Positions 36,734 through 46,489 of a DNA stretch of 64,000 nucleotides are shown one piece after another; the first letter of the stretch is position 1; every line of letters begins with the position of its first letter. Location: NCBI RefSeq assembly GCF_000471905.2, contig NW_006499787.1, forward strand, positions 143,860 through 207,859, written 5' to 3'. The position numbers and the translations under genes were made by a program. The notes beneath the pieces were generated by a model that saw only the letters and a program-made list of their open reading frames with translations, searched no databases and was not told where the DNA came from. The stretch is from Amborella trichopoda (Eukaryota; Streptophyta; Magnoliopsida; Amborellales; Amborellaceae).

Positions 36734-38041
36734 TGAACATATTTTTCAACACCTTGGTCCTTGATGTGAAATAAAGAAGAAAGCAAGTCAATAAAGCCTA
36801 CATAATAAGTGTATGTTCTACAGTCCCAAAATGGCTCCAGAATTGATCAAGATCTTCATCAACACTTCAAAATACCACCTACCAAGTTTTATCGCGATCA
36901 GACATGTTTAAGGCAGTGAACGAAAAGAAACAATTTTGACAAAATCAGCCTCTAGCACCCTAAAATGGACCCCATAACTATAGCCATATTTTTGGTGCGT
37001 CAAACAGTTGTGGGACCACCGCCATTGGATTCGACATGGTCGAAACCCTTATAGATCAAGTTCAGCTTAATTGGGCACTCCAGTACAATGTTATGGGTAA
37101 AATACCAAAATGGGGTGGGCTGCACAATATTCTTATGTGGCCACCCTGCACCAAAACACCATTAAAGTTGGTTGTTTTCACAGTCACGGGCAGTCACTTT
37201 TGGGGCATATATCTCACTTGTTCCAAGTTGAATCGCTCCCAAATTTGGTGAGCTTGTTCATCTCATCAAATCGAGAGATTCGATATGTGGTACGCCTTGT
37301 AATGATGCCTGAGCAGGGAGAAAAACTAGAAAGAAGTTGCTGATCCATGAAGAAAGTTGCAGAAAATTTAACTACAGCACCCCTTGCTCAAGCGGACAAA
37401 TCATGACGCTCACATACCCGATCAGCACGAAACTAATTACATTATGTGCGTGACATCTGTGGCTATCTATGGTCTCAACCTCACGTACGATGAACAATGG
37501 GATTTCACACATGAAGTCATAGAAGTTGCTGTAAATTTTGATCGTCGAATTTCAAGATTCCGATTAAAAAACTCAAGACGACGAAATCTTCATTCGGATA
37601 CGAAATCAAGCTGCATTTGTTGCAACATGATTGTGATGGCATACTCAGTGTGATTCAGCAAAGAAAATAAAAAAAAACATCGAGGAACGAGCACACAATA
37701 GATCCAAAGTTTTCAAGATTCATCAAAAATTCAAGTCTCATGATCATAGCTCAAAAACATGATTCATAGCTCGAAGTTGGTGTCAAAACGATCTCCATGC
37801 TGAGCCCTACAAGATAACATTAATCTTTCGATCAAAAGGGCATTCGAATAACCTCAAGTCAGTCATGGAAGATCACACAAGTTCTCGAGCAGCAGTAATG
37901 ACTATTTTTAAATTCCACACATTGTTAGGCAGGGGCAAATCATTTTGTAACCATTTTTAAAATTTCTTTTAATTCAATAAAATTGTAATTATCTTTAATT
38001 TTAGGTAGTATTTGGGCGTACACTCATTTTTAGCCCAACTT

Positions 38042-38049
38042 TATATAAA
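38042..38049 (+). promoter_or_regulatory. TATA box of subfamily II LTR
   Basis: TATATAAA followed by catgcaagg. The same string lies at the matching point of the minus-strand copies (60,333-60,340 and 63,847-63,854); other subfamilies have TATATATA (35,523) or TATAAATA (43,451). Its place puts the downstream hairpin array inside the transcribed leader. Confidence 0.6.
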
Positions 38050-38139
38050 CATGCAAGGCTTCATTGTAAAGCACCCCTTGAGTTCATTCTTCAATATTGA
38101 ATAAAGACTTCAAGTTTTTCTTGAGTTGGTGGGTACATC

Positions 38140-38560
38140 TTGGAGAGAGAGAGAGAAGAGAGAAGAAAAGGGCTAGACTCCCTCGAGAAGGTAACTTTCT
38201 CTATCCTCCCCTCTTTCTCTATCCTCCCCTCTTTCTCTCTCCATCTCTCTTTCTCTCTCCTCCCCTCTTTCTCTCTCCTCCTCTCTTTCTCTATTCTTCT
38301 CATCTCTCTCTTCTCTCTCTTCTCCTTATTTTTATCTCTCGCTTCTTCTCATCCTTATCCCTCTCTACCTCTCTCTTCTTCCCATCTCTCTCTCTCTTTC
38401 TCTCTATTCTTCTCATCTCTATCTCTCTATCTCTCTACTGCTCGTCTCTATCTCTCTCTTCTTCCCATCTCTTTCTCTCTCTTCTTCTCCTCTTTATCTA
38501 TCTTTCTCTCTCTTCTGCTCCTATCTTCTCTCTTCTTCTTATTTATATATCTCTCTTCTC
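38140..38560 (+). repeat. Polypyrimidine tract (CTCTTT-rich)
   Basis: Over 400 bases that are nearly all C and T on the plus strand, built from ctctctttctctc-like units with a short repeat tctatcctcccctctt. The Leu/Ser/Phe-rich frames here are translations of this tract. Equivalent tracts occur in the other LTR copies (43,600-44,215; 45,065-45,430; purine strand 60,000-60,190 and 63,500-63,710). Confidence 0.95.
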
Positions 38561-38564
38561 TATC

Positions 38565-38870
38565 TAATACAGTCATTGAAGCCTAGCACCGACTGCATCT
38601 TTTCTCTCTTCTCTCTCCTCTTTTCTTAAACACCGTCAATGAAGCCTAGCATCTCTCTCTTATTTCTTTAACCCAAACGACGATGCCCAGCACTGACTGT
38701 GTTGTCTCTCCTCTTTTCTTAAAAACAACATATAAAGCCTAGCATTGATTGTGTCTGTCTCTCTCTTCTTCTTCTAACCCAACCGGCGATGCCTATCATC
38801 AACTATCCCTTTCCTTCTCTTCCTCTTCAAACCCAACCGGCGATGCCTAGCATCGATTGTGTCACTCAAA
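38565..38870 (+). repeat. Hairpin-unit array, CAGTCGG type
   Basis: About five units of roughly 60-70 bp: polypyrimidine followed by a potential stem-loop with a GAAGCCTAGCA or GATGCCTAGCA loop and stems pairing cagtc with gactg, for example cagtcattGAAGCCTAGCA and then ccgactg (38,571). Units here are more decayed than in the minus-strand copies at 59,280-59,995. Confidence 0.75.
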
Positions 38871-39671
38871 TTCTTCTCATTCATTCTCTCTTCTCTCACA
38901 CTTTTCTCCTTCTTACTTTCTCTTCCTCTCTTTCTATTCTCTTCTCTTTCTTATTCTTTTACTTCTTACTCTCTCTTTATGATTTAAATTTCTGTTATCC
39001 TTTTTTTTGATGAAGAAGGGTTGAGATTAGCCTCTTATGATAGTTCTATCATCTAGCCGTAATGTTATTGTGCCAAAATTACTGTGCCCACTTTATTGCC
39101 ACGATATACGTTACGCCTACCTAGTCAGTATCGGTGTTGACATCTAGTAGTAATCCTGTGAGCCGGTATGAGTTACCGAGCCCATTTTACTACCACATCA
39201 GGCTAACTATTCACCAGTTTAGTCACTGCACTGATCTCCCCACCTGATGAAATTCTTCTTGACCTCATCCTTCTTCTCTTATTCTTCTCTTCTTCTTTTG
39301 AATGCGCATGCTTGTGCACATTCACCAAAGAGGAAAAGAGTGAGGTATGTCGACCCACCTGTGTTATAATATTCTCCTTATGTGTGTGACTGCAAAAAAC
39401 AAGAGAATATAAGCCAAGGGAGGAAATTCCAAACCAGTTTTTACTCAGGGGATTTCTGCATGATCTAAGAAGGCACCCATAAGAGCCAGCCCGAGTAAAT
39501 CCTGACCCACCTTAAATTCCTCTCTCACCAATTGGTAATACCTGCCCTCGTTCTCGAACAACGTTCTTGAGAGAGTGATCACAAAAGTCTGGGGTCCCCC
39601 CTTAAAACTCGAGATGCATGCTGCCTGATCCTTAAAGATTTGGAGGGCAAGATCGAGGCACCTAATTAGCT

Positions 39672-39689
39672 TGGTGACTGCACTGGGGA
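39672..39689 (+). other. Primer-binding site, tRNA-Arg type
   Basis: TGGTGACTGCACTGGGGA matches the element 1 PBS at 16 of 18 positions and directly follows the conserved LTR end (cctaattagct). It fixes the LTR at 36,734-39,669 as a 5' LTR and shows where the leader stops. Confidence 0.75.
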
Positions 39690-40690
39690 CACATTACCCA
39701 ATAGTATGATCGTTCTTGTTTGCCTAGTTTCTTCTTTTATTATCTTCTTTCATTCTCTCTTCACATTTCATGGTTTGCAGGTTCTGTAACCCATTCATCT
39801 GAATCGAGGATTTTCTTATCGTCGCATTCAAGAGTGTCCCTAGGGAACAAGTTCCTCCAACTTCATTCCCAACGATCCTTTTGAGCAAAGACCTCTTGTC
39901 TAGCTCCCAGATCTTAACCTAGATCGGTGTGCGGCGTGACTTAAAGGTCCCTCACTCCCCATCTCCTCGTTTTTATGGAAACTCCACCAAGGCACCTTGC
40001 ATCAGCAACACTTATATTGCCACACACAACATGCATCTAGCCACCAGCAAGTCACTTGCCAGTCATAGTCTTGAGGTACGCCAGAAGGCTGCCCAGTCCA
40101 TTTCTGTAAATGGCAAGCAAGTTGTTATTGCTTCTGTGGATCACCACAAGGCTACCCCCCACATTCCTGCACCATCAGTCTCTATCCCTAGAGGCTCAAC
40201 ACATTGAGACAAAAGTCCTACGATCTCCACCCCTCACACATACCACAAGGCTTTGGGTCGCCCACTTGAGCCACTCCTTGCAGCAATCCTTGTGCTACCT
40301 CGAGTTTGCACCCAGGATCAGACCTTCTAAGGCCAGGTTCTGCGCATGCTGATCACATGCATCTCACTGCTCGGGGCAACGCCGTCATTACGCCAACCTG
40401 AGTACCCAGGAGATGACCTCCACGTCTTCCTACTCAGCACACACAAGTGCACCCTGTAAGGGGCAGGCCTCCACCTGTTCCCTAATAGACACCTGCTCGT
40501 AGTTCTCGGCCTCGAAAGGCCAAACCACTAGCTTGAGCCCGGGCTGACCCCAGCTCACCCGTAATCCTTCTTCAAGGGGTTGCACACGTGTCATCATCAT
40601 ATACGTCCCCTCGCTCTCTACTTACGCCTCCTCATGAGTCAACTCTGCTCCTGCCTACTCCTCCTTCGAGTAAGCACCTTCAGCCTTGGC
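39690..40690 (+). mobile_element. Internal 5' region of an Ogre-like element (fragment)
   Basis: The sequence downstream of the PBS matches the same region of element 1 (27,480-27,760, minus strand): ttaaaggtccct, then actccaccaaggc-ccttgcat, then gccagtcata-like text. A weak frame at 39,929-40,207 has SVNGKQVVIASVDHHKATP, which resembles the minus-strand frame of the mirrored unit at 41,066-41,461. The fragment stops near 40,690 where the mirrored unit begins. It is fragmentary; gag is not reached. Confidence 0.6.
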
Positions 40691-42000
40691 ACTCAAAGGT
40701 TTTCCCCATGAGTACCATCCTGAACCAATGACAGCAAGTGGACAGCATGGGACCTGCATGTGTATGAACGATCCATAGAGGTGTCCAGAGTGGCTTGAGA
40801 GCCAACCTGTAGTGCAGCAAGTGGTCTGCCATTTGGGCTGTTAACCTTTGTAGTTGCAGCTGTCATAGAATCACTTTGGTTGGCATGCATGCGCATATTT
40901 GTTTGTGACCTCTCACCAAGTTGCGAGTCATGTGCTTTCCTATTTGTAATATTTGGACAGCCCCGAGCTGGGTGAATATTATGCAATGCAGTATGAGTGG
41001 CTTGAGAACCACTTTTAGTCTGGGTCCCAAGAGACCCGAAGCAAGTGAGGTGGTTGGACGAGCTTTTACATGCCCCAATTCATCATAGTGATGGCTGAGC
41101 CATTTGTCAAGACATGTGTAAGTGTGTGTTGGATGGCTTTGAAGCCATTCGAATTAGATGGTCTGGTGAGGGATCGACTAGCATGATGTGTGTGGGGCAA
41201 TATACCAATATGAGTAGTGCCCATGTGGAGTAGAGACAGATTGCCCTTATGGTTATCCACTGAAGCAATGGTCTTAGAAGAACCAGTTGCAAGAGAAAAG
41301 GAAATGATCTTAGAACCACTCTTGAGCCTATGACTGGTGGAGAGTCCACCAGTAGCAGTGTGAACATGAAGGGCATCGGTTTTAGAACCGCTCATGCAAT
41401 TGACATCAATGAACTTGCCTTTAATGCCGATAGAGAGAGGGAGTAAGGGATTTGGGGTCATTTCTCGAGTTTACCTGAGCCAGAGCTCGGATGGTAGGGT
41501 CAGAGAGACCACTCAAAAGAAACATGGGAGTAGTAGATTGAAGAATCTTACTTCCCGTTGTTACATTCACAAATGTGAGAATAATGAAATCCCCAATTTG
41601 GATGACAGAGGATTAATTAGACTCCATTGCATTTTTTAAGAAAGAGTGAGATGAGATACCGATTTGAGAGCGGAAGAACCAACTAAAGGGTGGCCTATCC
41701 TCAATGGAGTTGCCAGTTGGTTGGGACTGAATCTACCTCGCTCGGGCTCCCTCGGGGGCCCGGGTTGGATTGACCCCCTCTCAAACAACCATTTGACCTC
41801 ATGAGCACATGTCCAGCTCTTGCATCACATACGGATAGGTATGTTCAACTATGATAGGATTTTAATGCGATGAAGTTCTGGACTCGAGAACCTACCTCAC
41901 TGTGGTTTGAGTTTGTGGGATAAGCCCAGGTTATTTCCCTCTTAGATCAATGAACGAAAGCCCTCCAGCAGCTCGGTTTGCATTCGGCCCCCTTTTCTAA
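40691..42000 (-). mobile_element. Mirrored LTR-end/PBS/internal fragment of a related element
   Basis: On the minus strand this holds the conserved pre-PBS LTR block (42,000-41,718, with gatctaagaggg), a PBS at 41,715-41,698 (TGGCAACTCCATTGAGGA, 15 of 18 matches), and then about 1 kb of internal sequence ending at 40,691. The internal part repeats a phrase like GGTTCTCAAGCCACTC several times (about 40,780-41,330), giving Ser/His/Thr-rich frames. It faces the plus-strand fragment at 39,690-40,690, the two PBS being almost equidistant from their meeting point. Identity between the two arms is only moderate. Confidence 0.6.
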
Positions 42001-42180
42001 ACTCAATATCTCACATGGATTCTCACTCGAAAATTGCTAATGAAATCAAAATATAGTATACTCCTCTTTGATGGGATTTATGAATTAATGGTTCTAATTT
42101 TGGGGGTAGAGTAGTTAAAGAAATAATAAAGAGAGGGAAGAAAGAATAGAATAAGAATGAGCGAATAAGATCTTACTATT
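42001..42180. other. Short spacer with purine-rich stretch before an LTR
   Basis: AT-rich spacer with a mostly purine run at about 42,131-42,162, a weak candidate for a polypurine tract of the LTR that begins at 42,181. Confidence 0.35.
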
Positions 42181-43641
42181 TGAATAAATTTTTCAGCACC
42201 TTGGGTCCCCGATGAGGAATAAAAGAGAAATCGGTTAATAAAGCCTTGACATACAGTGTAATTTTTTACAGTCTCAAAACTACCTCAAAACCGGTTAGAA
42301 TCTTCTTAAGGACTTAAAAATGCCACTTGCCAAAGAAACAATTTTGTAAAATCAGCCTCTAGCACCCTGAAATAGACCCCGTAACTCGAACCTTATTTTT
42401 GGTGCATCAAACAGTTATGGGACCACCCCCTTGGATCCAGTATAGTAGAAAACTACTAGGGGTCAGGTTTCATCTTAAACAGACGTCCTAAGACAACATT
42501 ATGGGTGAAACATTAAAAAGGGGTAGGCTGCACACTATTCTCGTGTAGCCTCTCTGCACCAATCTCCATTAAAGGAGACTGGTTTGTCCAGTCACGAGCA
42601 CTAACTTCGGAGACTTAGATCTCAATCATTTCGAGTCAGATCACTCTCAAACCTTTTTGAGCGTGTTCATCTCATCAAGACAAGCGTTTTGATATGTGGT
42701 ACGCCCCGTGACGATGCCCGAGCAAGGAGAAAAACTAGAGAGAAGTTCACGATTCGTGAAGACAGTTGCAGAAAATCAGCAATAGCATGACCCACTCGAG
42801 CGGCCATATCATGAAGCTCACATACCAGATCGATGCGAAACCAGTTCTGTCATGTACATAAGGTATGAGGTTATATCTGGGTCGAACCTCGCACATGATG
42901 AATAGCCGGATTTAGCACACAAAGCTAACAAAGTTGCTGTAAATTTCGACCGCTAGAATTCAAATTTCAACCAAAAACCCAAGAGGGCAAAATCTTCGTT
43001 CGGGCATGAAATCGAGCTGTGTTTGTTGTAACACGATCGTGACGGCATGATCAGTTCAATTCATTGAAGAAATCAAAGAAATACATCAAGAAATGTGTAC
43101 ACTATCGATCGAAAGTTTTCAAGATTCATCAAAAGTTCTAGTCCTATGATCGTGGCCTAAAAATGCATTCCCTAAATAAAAGTTGGTACCAAATCGATCA
43201 TTATTCCAAGCCCAACGAGAAAGCAATCATCTTTTGTTAAACAGGTGTCAGAGCAACCCCGAATCATCCATGGGAGATCACGCATGTTCTAGGACAACGG
43301 TAGGGACTGTTTTGGAGTTTTGTGTATTATTGGGCAAGGGTAAAAATTCCATTTTGCCCCAATATTTAAATTTTCTTTGATTCAAATAAATTGTAATTAT
43401 CATCAATTAGGGTAGATTTTGGGCATCCACCCATGTTTTGGGCCCAATTCTATAAATATGTGCTAAACCTAATTATAAAAGGCTCCCTCAGTCTTCAATT
43501 TCATGAATAAAATTTTAGAGATTTAGTATTGAGATTGTGGCATGTCTTAGAGAGAGAGGAGAGGGAAAAAAATTTTGATACCCTCGATAGAGGTAAATTT
43601 CTCTCCTCCTCTCTTCTTCTCTCTCTCTCTCTCTCTCTCTC

Positions 43642-43661
43642 NNNNNNNNNNNNNNNNNNNN
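43642..43661. other. Assembly gap (20 N) flanked by a direct repeat
   Basis: Sequence on the right (atgtcttagagagagaggag, from 43,662) repeats that on the left (from about 43,543) nearly exactly for about 80 bases, through ctcgatagaggtaaatttc. This is what two unmerged contig ends look like. Confidence 0.9.
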
Positions 43662-44219
43662 ATGTCTTAGAGAGAGAGGAGAGGGAAAAAAAGTTTTAGT
43701 ATACCCTCGATAGAGGTAAATTTCTCTCCTCCTCTCTTTCTCTCTCCTCCTCTCTTCTCTCTCCTCCTCTCTCCTCCTCTCTCTTTCTCTCTCCTCCTCT
43801 CTTCTCTCTATTTCTCTCTCTTCTCTTCTCTCTCCTCTGTTCTCTCTCCTCTAATCTCTCTTTCTCTCTCCTCTCATCTCTATCTCATCTCTCTCCTGTC
43901 ATCTTTATCTCTCTCTTTCTCGCTCCTTCTCTCCGTCTCTCTCCTATTCTCCTTCTCTATCTCTCTCTTCCTCTATCTTTCTCTCTCTTCTCTCAACACA
44001 TGCAGTAGAGGGCCATGACCATGTGTGTCTTTCATCCCCTTCTTCTTCTTATCTGTTCTGTCTTTAATCACCCTCGTTCCTTCATAATCTTTCCTCTCTT
44101 GTTCCTGATCTTCTTTCTTCACTTTCTTTCTCTCTCTTCTTTCCTTCCTTTCTTTTGCCTCTCTTTCCTAGTCTCTCTTCTCTCGTTCTCCTTGTTCCTC
44201 TCTTTCTCTCTCTTCTCTA

Positions 44220-45080
44220 TTCATACACGGTGGAACCTGTCGTCGGGCATGATGTCCTCCACCTCTTGTAACATACACAGTGAGCTAGGCCTTAACCCGT
44301 GTGGCGGGCCTAGTCTTTGTTCAAATTCCCTTGTCTCCATGCAGTGCACGACGATGCCTATCGTCGCACGTGTCTTCTATTTTCTCTCTCTTATCTCCTT
44401 CCTTCTCTCATGGACGGAAGAACCCCATTGTCGTCCATGTTTGCTTTCCCCCTTCCTTTCTTGTCATGGATAGCGGAACCCTATCACCATCCATATTTTC
44501 TTTCTGTCTCCCTTCTCTATCATGGACGGCAAAACCTCATCATTGTCCATGTTCTCTTTTCTTCTTCTCTCTCCTCAATCTTGAACGATGATATCTCATC
44601 GCAGTTCATGATTTCTTCTCTTTTCTCTCTCCTCTGTCATGAACGGCAGAACTCCATCGCCACATGTTTTCTCTCTCACTCCCCCTTTTCCTATCTAGAA
44701 CGGTAGAAGCTTATCGTCATCCATGTTTCTTTCTTTTTCTTTCTCTTCGATCATGGTCGGTGGAATCCCACCGTCCATGTTCCTTCTTTTTCTCTATTCT
44801 CAGTCATGGATGGGGAAGCCTATTGCCCTCCATGTTTCTTTCTTCTTCTCTCTCCTTAATCATGGATAGAAAATGCCTATTATAGTCCATGTGTCTTTCT
44901 TTTTCTCCCTCCTCAATCATGGACGGCGGAAGCCTATCACTGTCCATGTTTCTTTCTTTTTTCTCTTTCCTCAGTGATGGATGGTATAAGCTCATCGTCG
45001 TCCATGCTTCTTTCTCTTCTCTCTCTTCAGTCATGGACAACAGAAGCCCATCGCCGTCCATGTTTCTTCTCTTCTTCCCT
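44220..45080 (+). repeat. Hairpin-unit array, CATGGACGGC type
   Basis: About fourteen units with a spacing near 57 bp. Each is a potential stem-loop flanked by ttctttctcttc-like polypyrimidine. Most units pair CATGGAC at the left with GTCCATG at the right, for example CATGGACGGC-GGAAGCCTAT-CACTGTCCATG (about 44,919-44,949). One unit (about 44,754) pairs CATGGTCGGTGG with CCACCGTCCATG. The loop is usually GAAGCCTAT or GAACCC-AT. No protein is encoded; the long frames here are pyrimidine-tract translations. Confidence 0.85.
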
Positions 45081-46122
45081 TCTTTCTCTATCTTCCTTCA
45101 ACTCTCTTCTTCCCTTCTCTTTTTTCTTTCTTCTCTCTTCTCATTCTTCCCTCTCTCTCCTTCACTCTCCTTTCTCTTTCATCCTTTTTTCCTCTTTGTT
45201 TGTCTACCTTTATGCTCTTCTCTTTCCTTCTTTTCTTCTTTCCTCTCTCCTTTCTTCTCTTCTCTTCCCTTCTTCTTCTTCTCTCTTCTCCTCTCTTTTA
45301 TTCTCTTCTTCTTCTCTCTTTTTAGTCTCTCATCTTTTTTCTCTTCTTTCTTCTTCTTTCTTTCTCTCTCTTTCTTTTTTTTCTCTTATCTCTCTTTCTT
45401 TTCTCTTCTCGTTCCTCCTTCGCTCTTTCCCTCTTATTGGATCAAGGGAGGCTAAGTCTAGCACTGTCATGACAGTCTTATTGTCGAGCAGTATTGCTGT
45501 CGTGCCGACTTGGGTTACCGTGCCCTCTTGCTGCCACGTCAGGTAAGCCATTGCATCAGGTTGGTTGGTGTTGATTCTGTCATCGAGTAGTATTGTCGCC
45601 ATGCCGGTTGTGTTACCATGCCCATCTTGCTACCACATCAGGTCAATTGTCATGATGTCTAGCCACTGTGTCAGGCTAGCCACCTGGTCAATGCCTTTTC
45701 CTTCTCTTCCCTTTTCTTTACCCCAACTTTCATATCATCAACTCTTCCCTCTCTCTTTTGAATGCGCACAAGTATGTGCATTCGCTCAAAGACAAGGTGG
45801 GGTCCCTTAGCCCACTTGTCTTATAAATTAACCATGTGTGTGTGATCACAGAAACAGGAGAGTACGGGTCAAAGGGCGATTTCAAAGGCTTTTCGTCACG
45901 ATCTAAGAGGGCGCCCACGCGAGCTAGCCCGAGTGAGTCACGGATCCCGGTGAGGTGTGTCGCACCTCACATTAACTTCATCTCTCATCAGTTGGTATAC
46001 CTTCCCTTGTTCCTTAGCAAGGTTCCCGAGAGAGCAGTCTCAAGTCCAAGATTCTTCTTGAAACCCAAGATACATGCCACCAGAGCATCTAGATCCGGTG
46101 GGAAAAATTGAGGAACCTAACC

Positions 46123-46489
46123 TCTTAATTTAGAAGAGAAAAGAAGAAGTGGATGAAGAGAAAATAAGTGCAGTGCTGATTAAAAGAAAATCAGGCAGCC
46201 TCTCAGCGTAACCTCTCCTAAGAGGTATTACCAAAGGCAAGGAAAAGTACCTAGCACAAAGCCTTGATACCCAAAGGGTATAAAAAGTGGAGTAACAAGA
46301 CTGAGCATATAAGTATATCACTAAACTAAAGATCCCCCTAAAAGTAATCAAGTGAGAGAAGAAAGTGAAAGAGAAACAGTTGAAAGTCTCTCACAACCCA
46401 AACGCTATGTGACTTAGTGGTTAGAGTAGTGAAAGGGTCAGAGCTCTAATGAAAGATAACTCAGGATGACCCCAACTAGAGTGACCAAA
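46123..46489. other. Purine-rich spacer between two LTRs, with part of a tandem duplication
   Basis: No gene. A block of about 110 bp ending in ccccaactagagtgaccaa (46,382-46,490) is followed by a diverged second copy ending ccccgagtcgagtgctcaag (about 46,590). These endings weakly resemble the minus-strand form of the tRNA-Arg PBS and could mark the end of the minus-strand LTR to the right. Confidence 0.35.

Larger units (their letters stand above)
36734..39669 (+). repeat. Long 5' LTR, subfamily II (about 2.9 kb)
   Basis: It starts TGAACATATTTTTCAACACC and ends just before a PBS at 39,672, so it is a 5' LTR on the plus strand. Inside are a TATATAAA box (38,042-38,049), a polypyrimidine tract of over 400 bp (38,140-38,560), a hairpin-unit array (38,565-38,870), and the conserved pre-PBS block (about 39,300-39,669). 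It shares hairpin sequence with the minus-strand LTRs at 58,850-61,145 and 63,098-64,000, so these three form one subfamily. Confidence 0.8.
42181..46122 (+). repeat. Long LTR, subfamily III (about 3.9 kb), no PBS after it
   Basis: It starts TGAATAAATTTTTCAGCACC and ends in cctaacc at about 46,122, matching the LTR ends that elsewhere precede a PBS. No PBS follows, so it is a 3' LTR or a solo LTR. It holds TATAAATA at 43,451-43,458, polypyrimidine tracts, a hairpin array (44,220-45,080), and the conserved pre-PBS block (45,740-46,122). Its hairpin stems differ from those of the LTR at 36,734, so the two are not sister LTRs of one insertion. Its extra length may partly be an assembly duplication at the 20-N gap. 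Confidence 0.75.

Noticed and set aside
38097-45546. Leu/Ser/Phe-rich frames of 100-190 codons
   Set aside because: They are translations of CT-rich tracts and hairpin arrays within LTRs; composition alone explains their length.
36734-46122. One element with LTRs at 36,734-39,669 and 42,181-46,122
   Set aside because: Both are plus-strand and suitably spaced with a PBS after the first, but their hairpin arrays belong to different subfamilies, and a mirrored fragment lies between. Sister LTRs should be alike along their full length.
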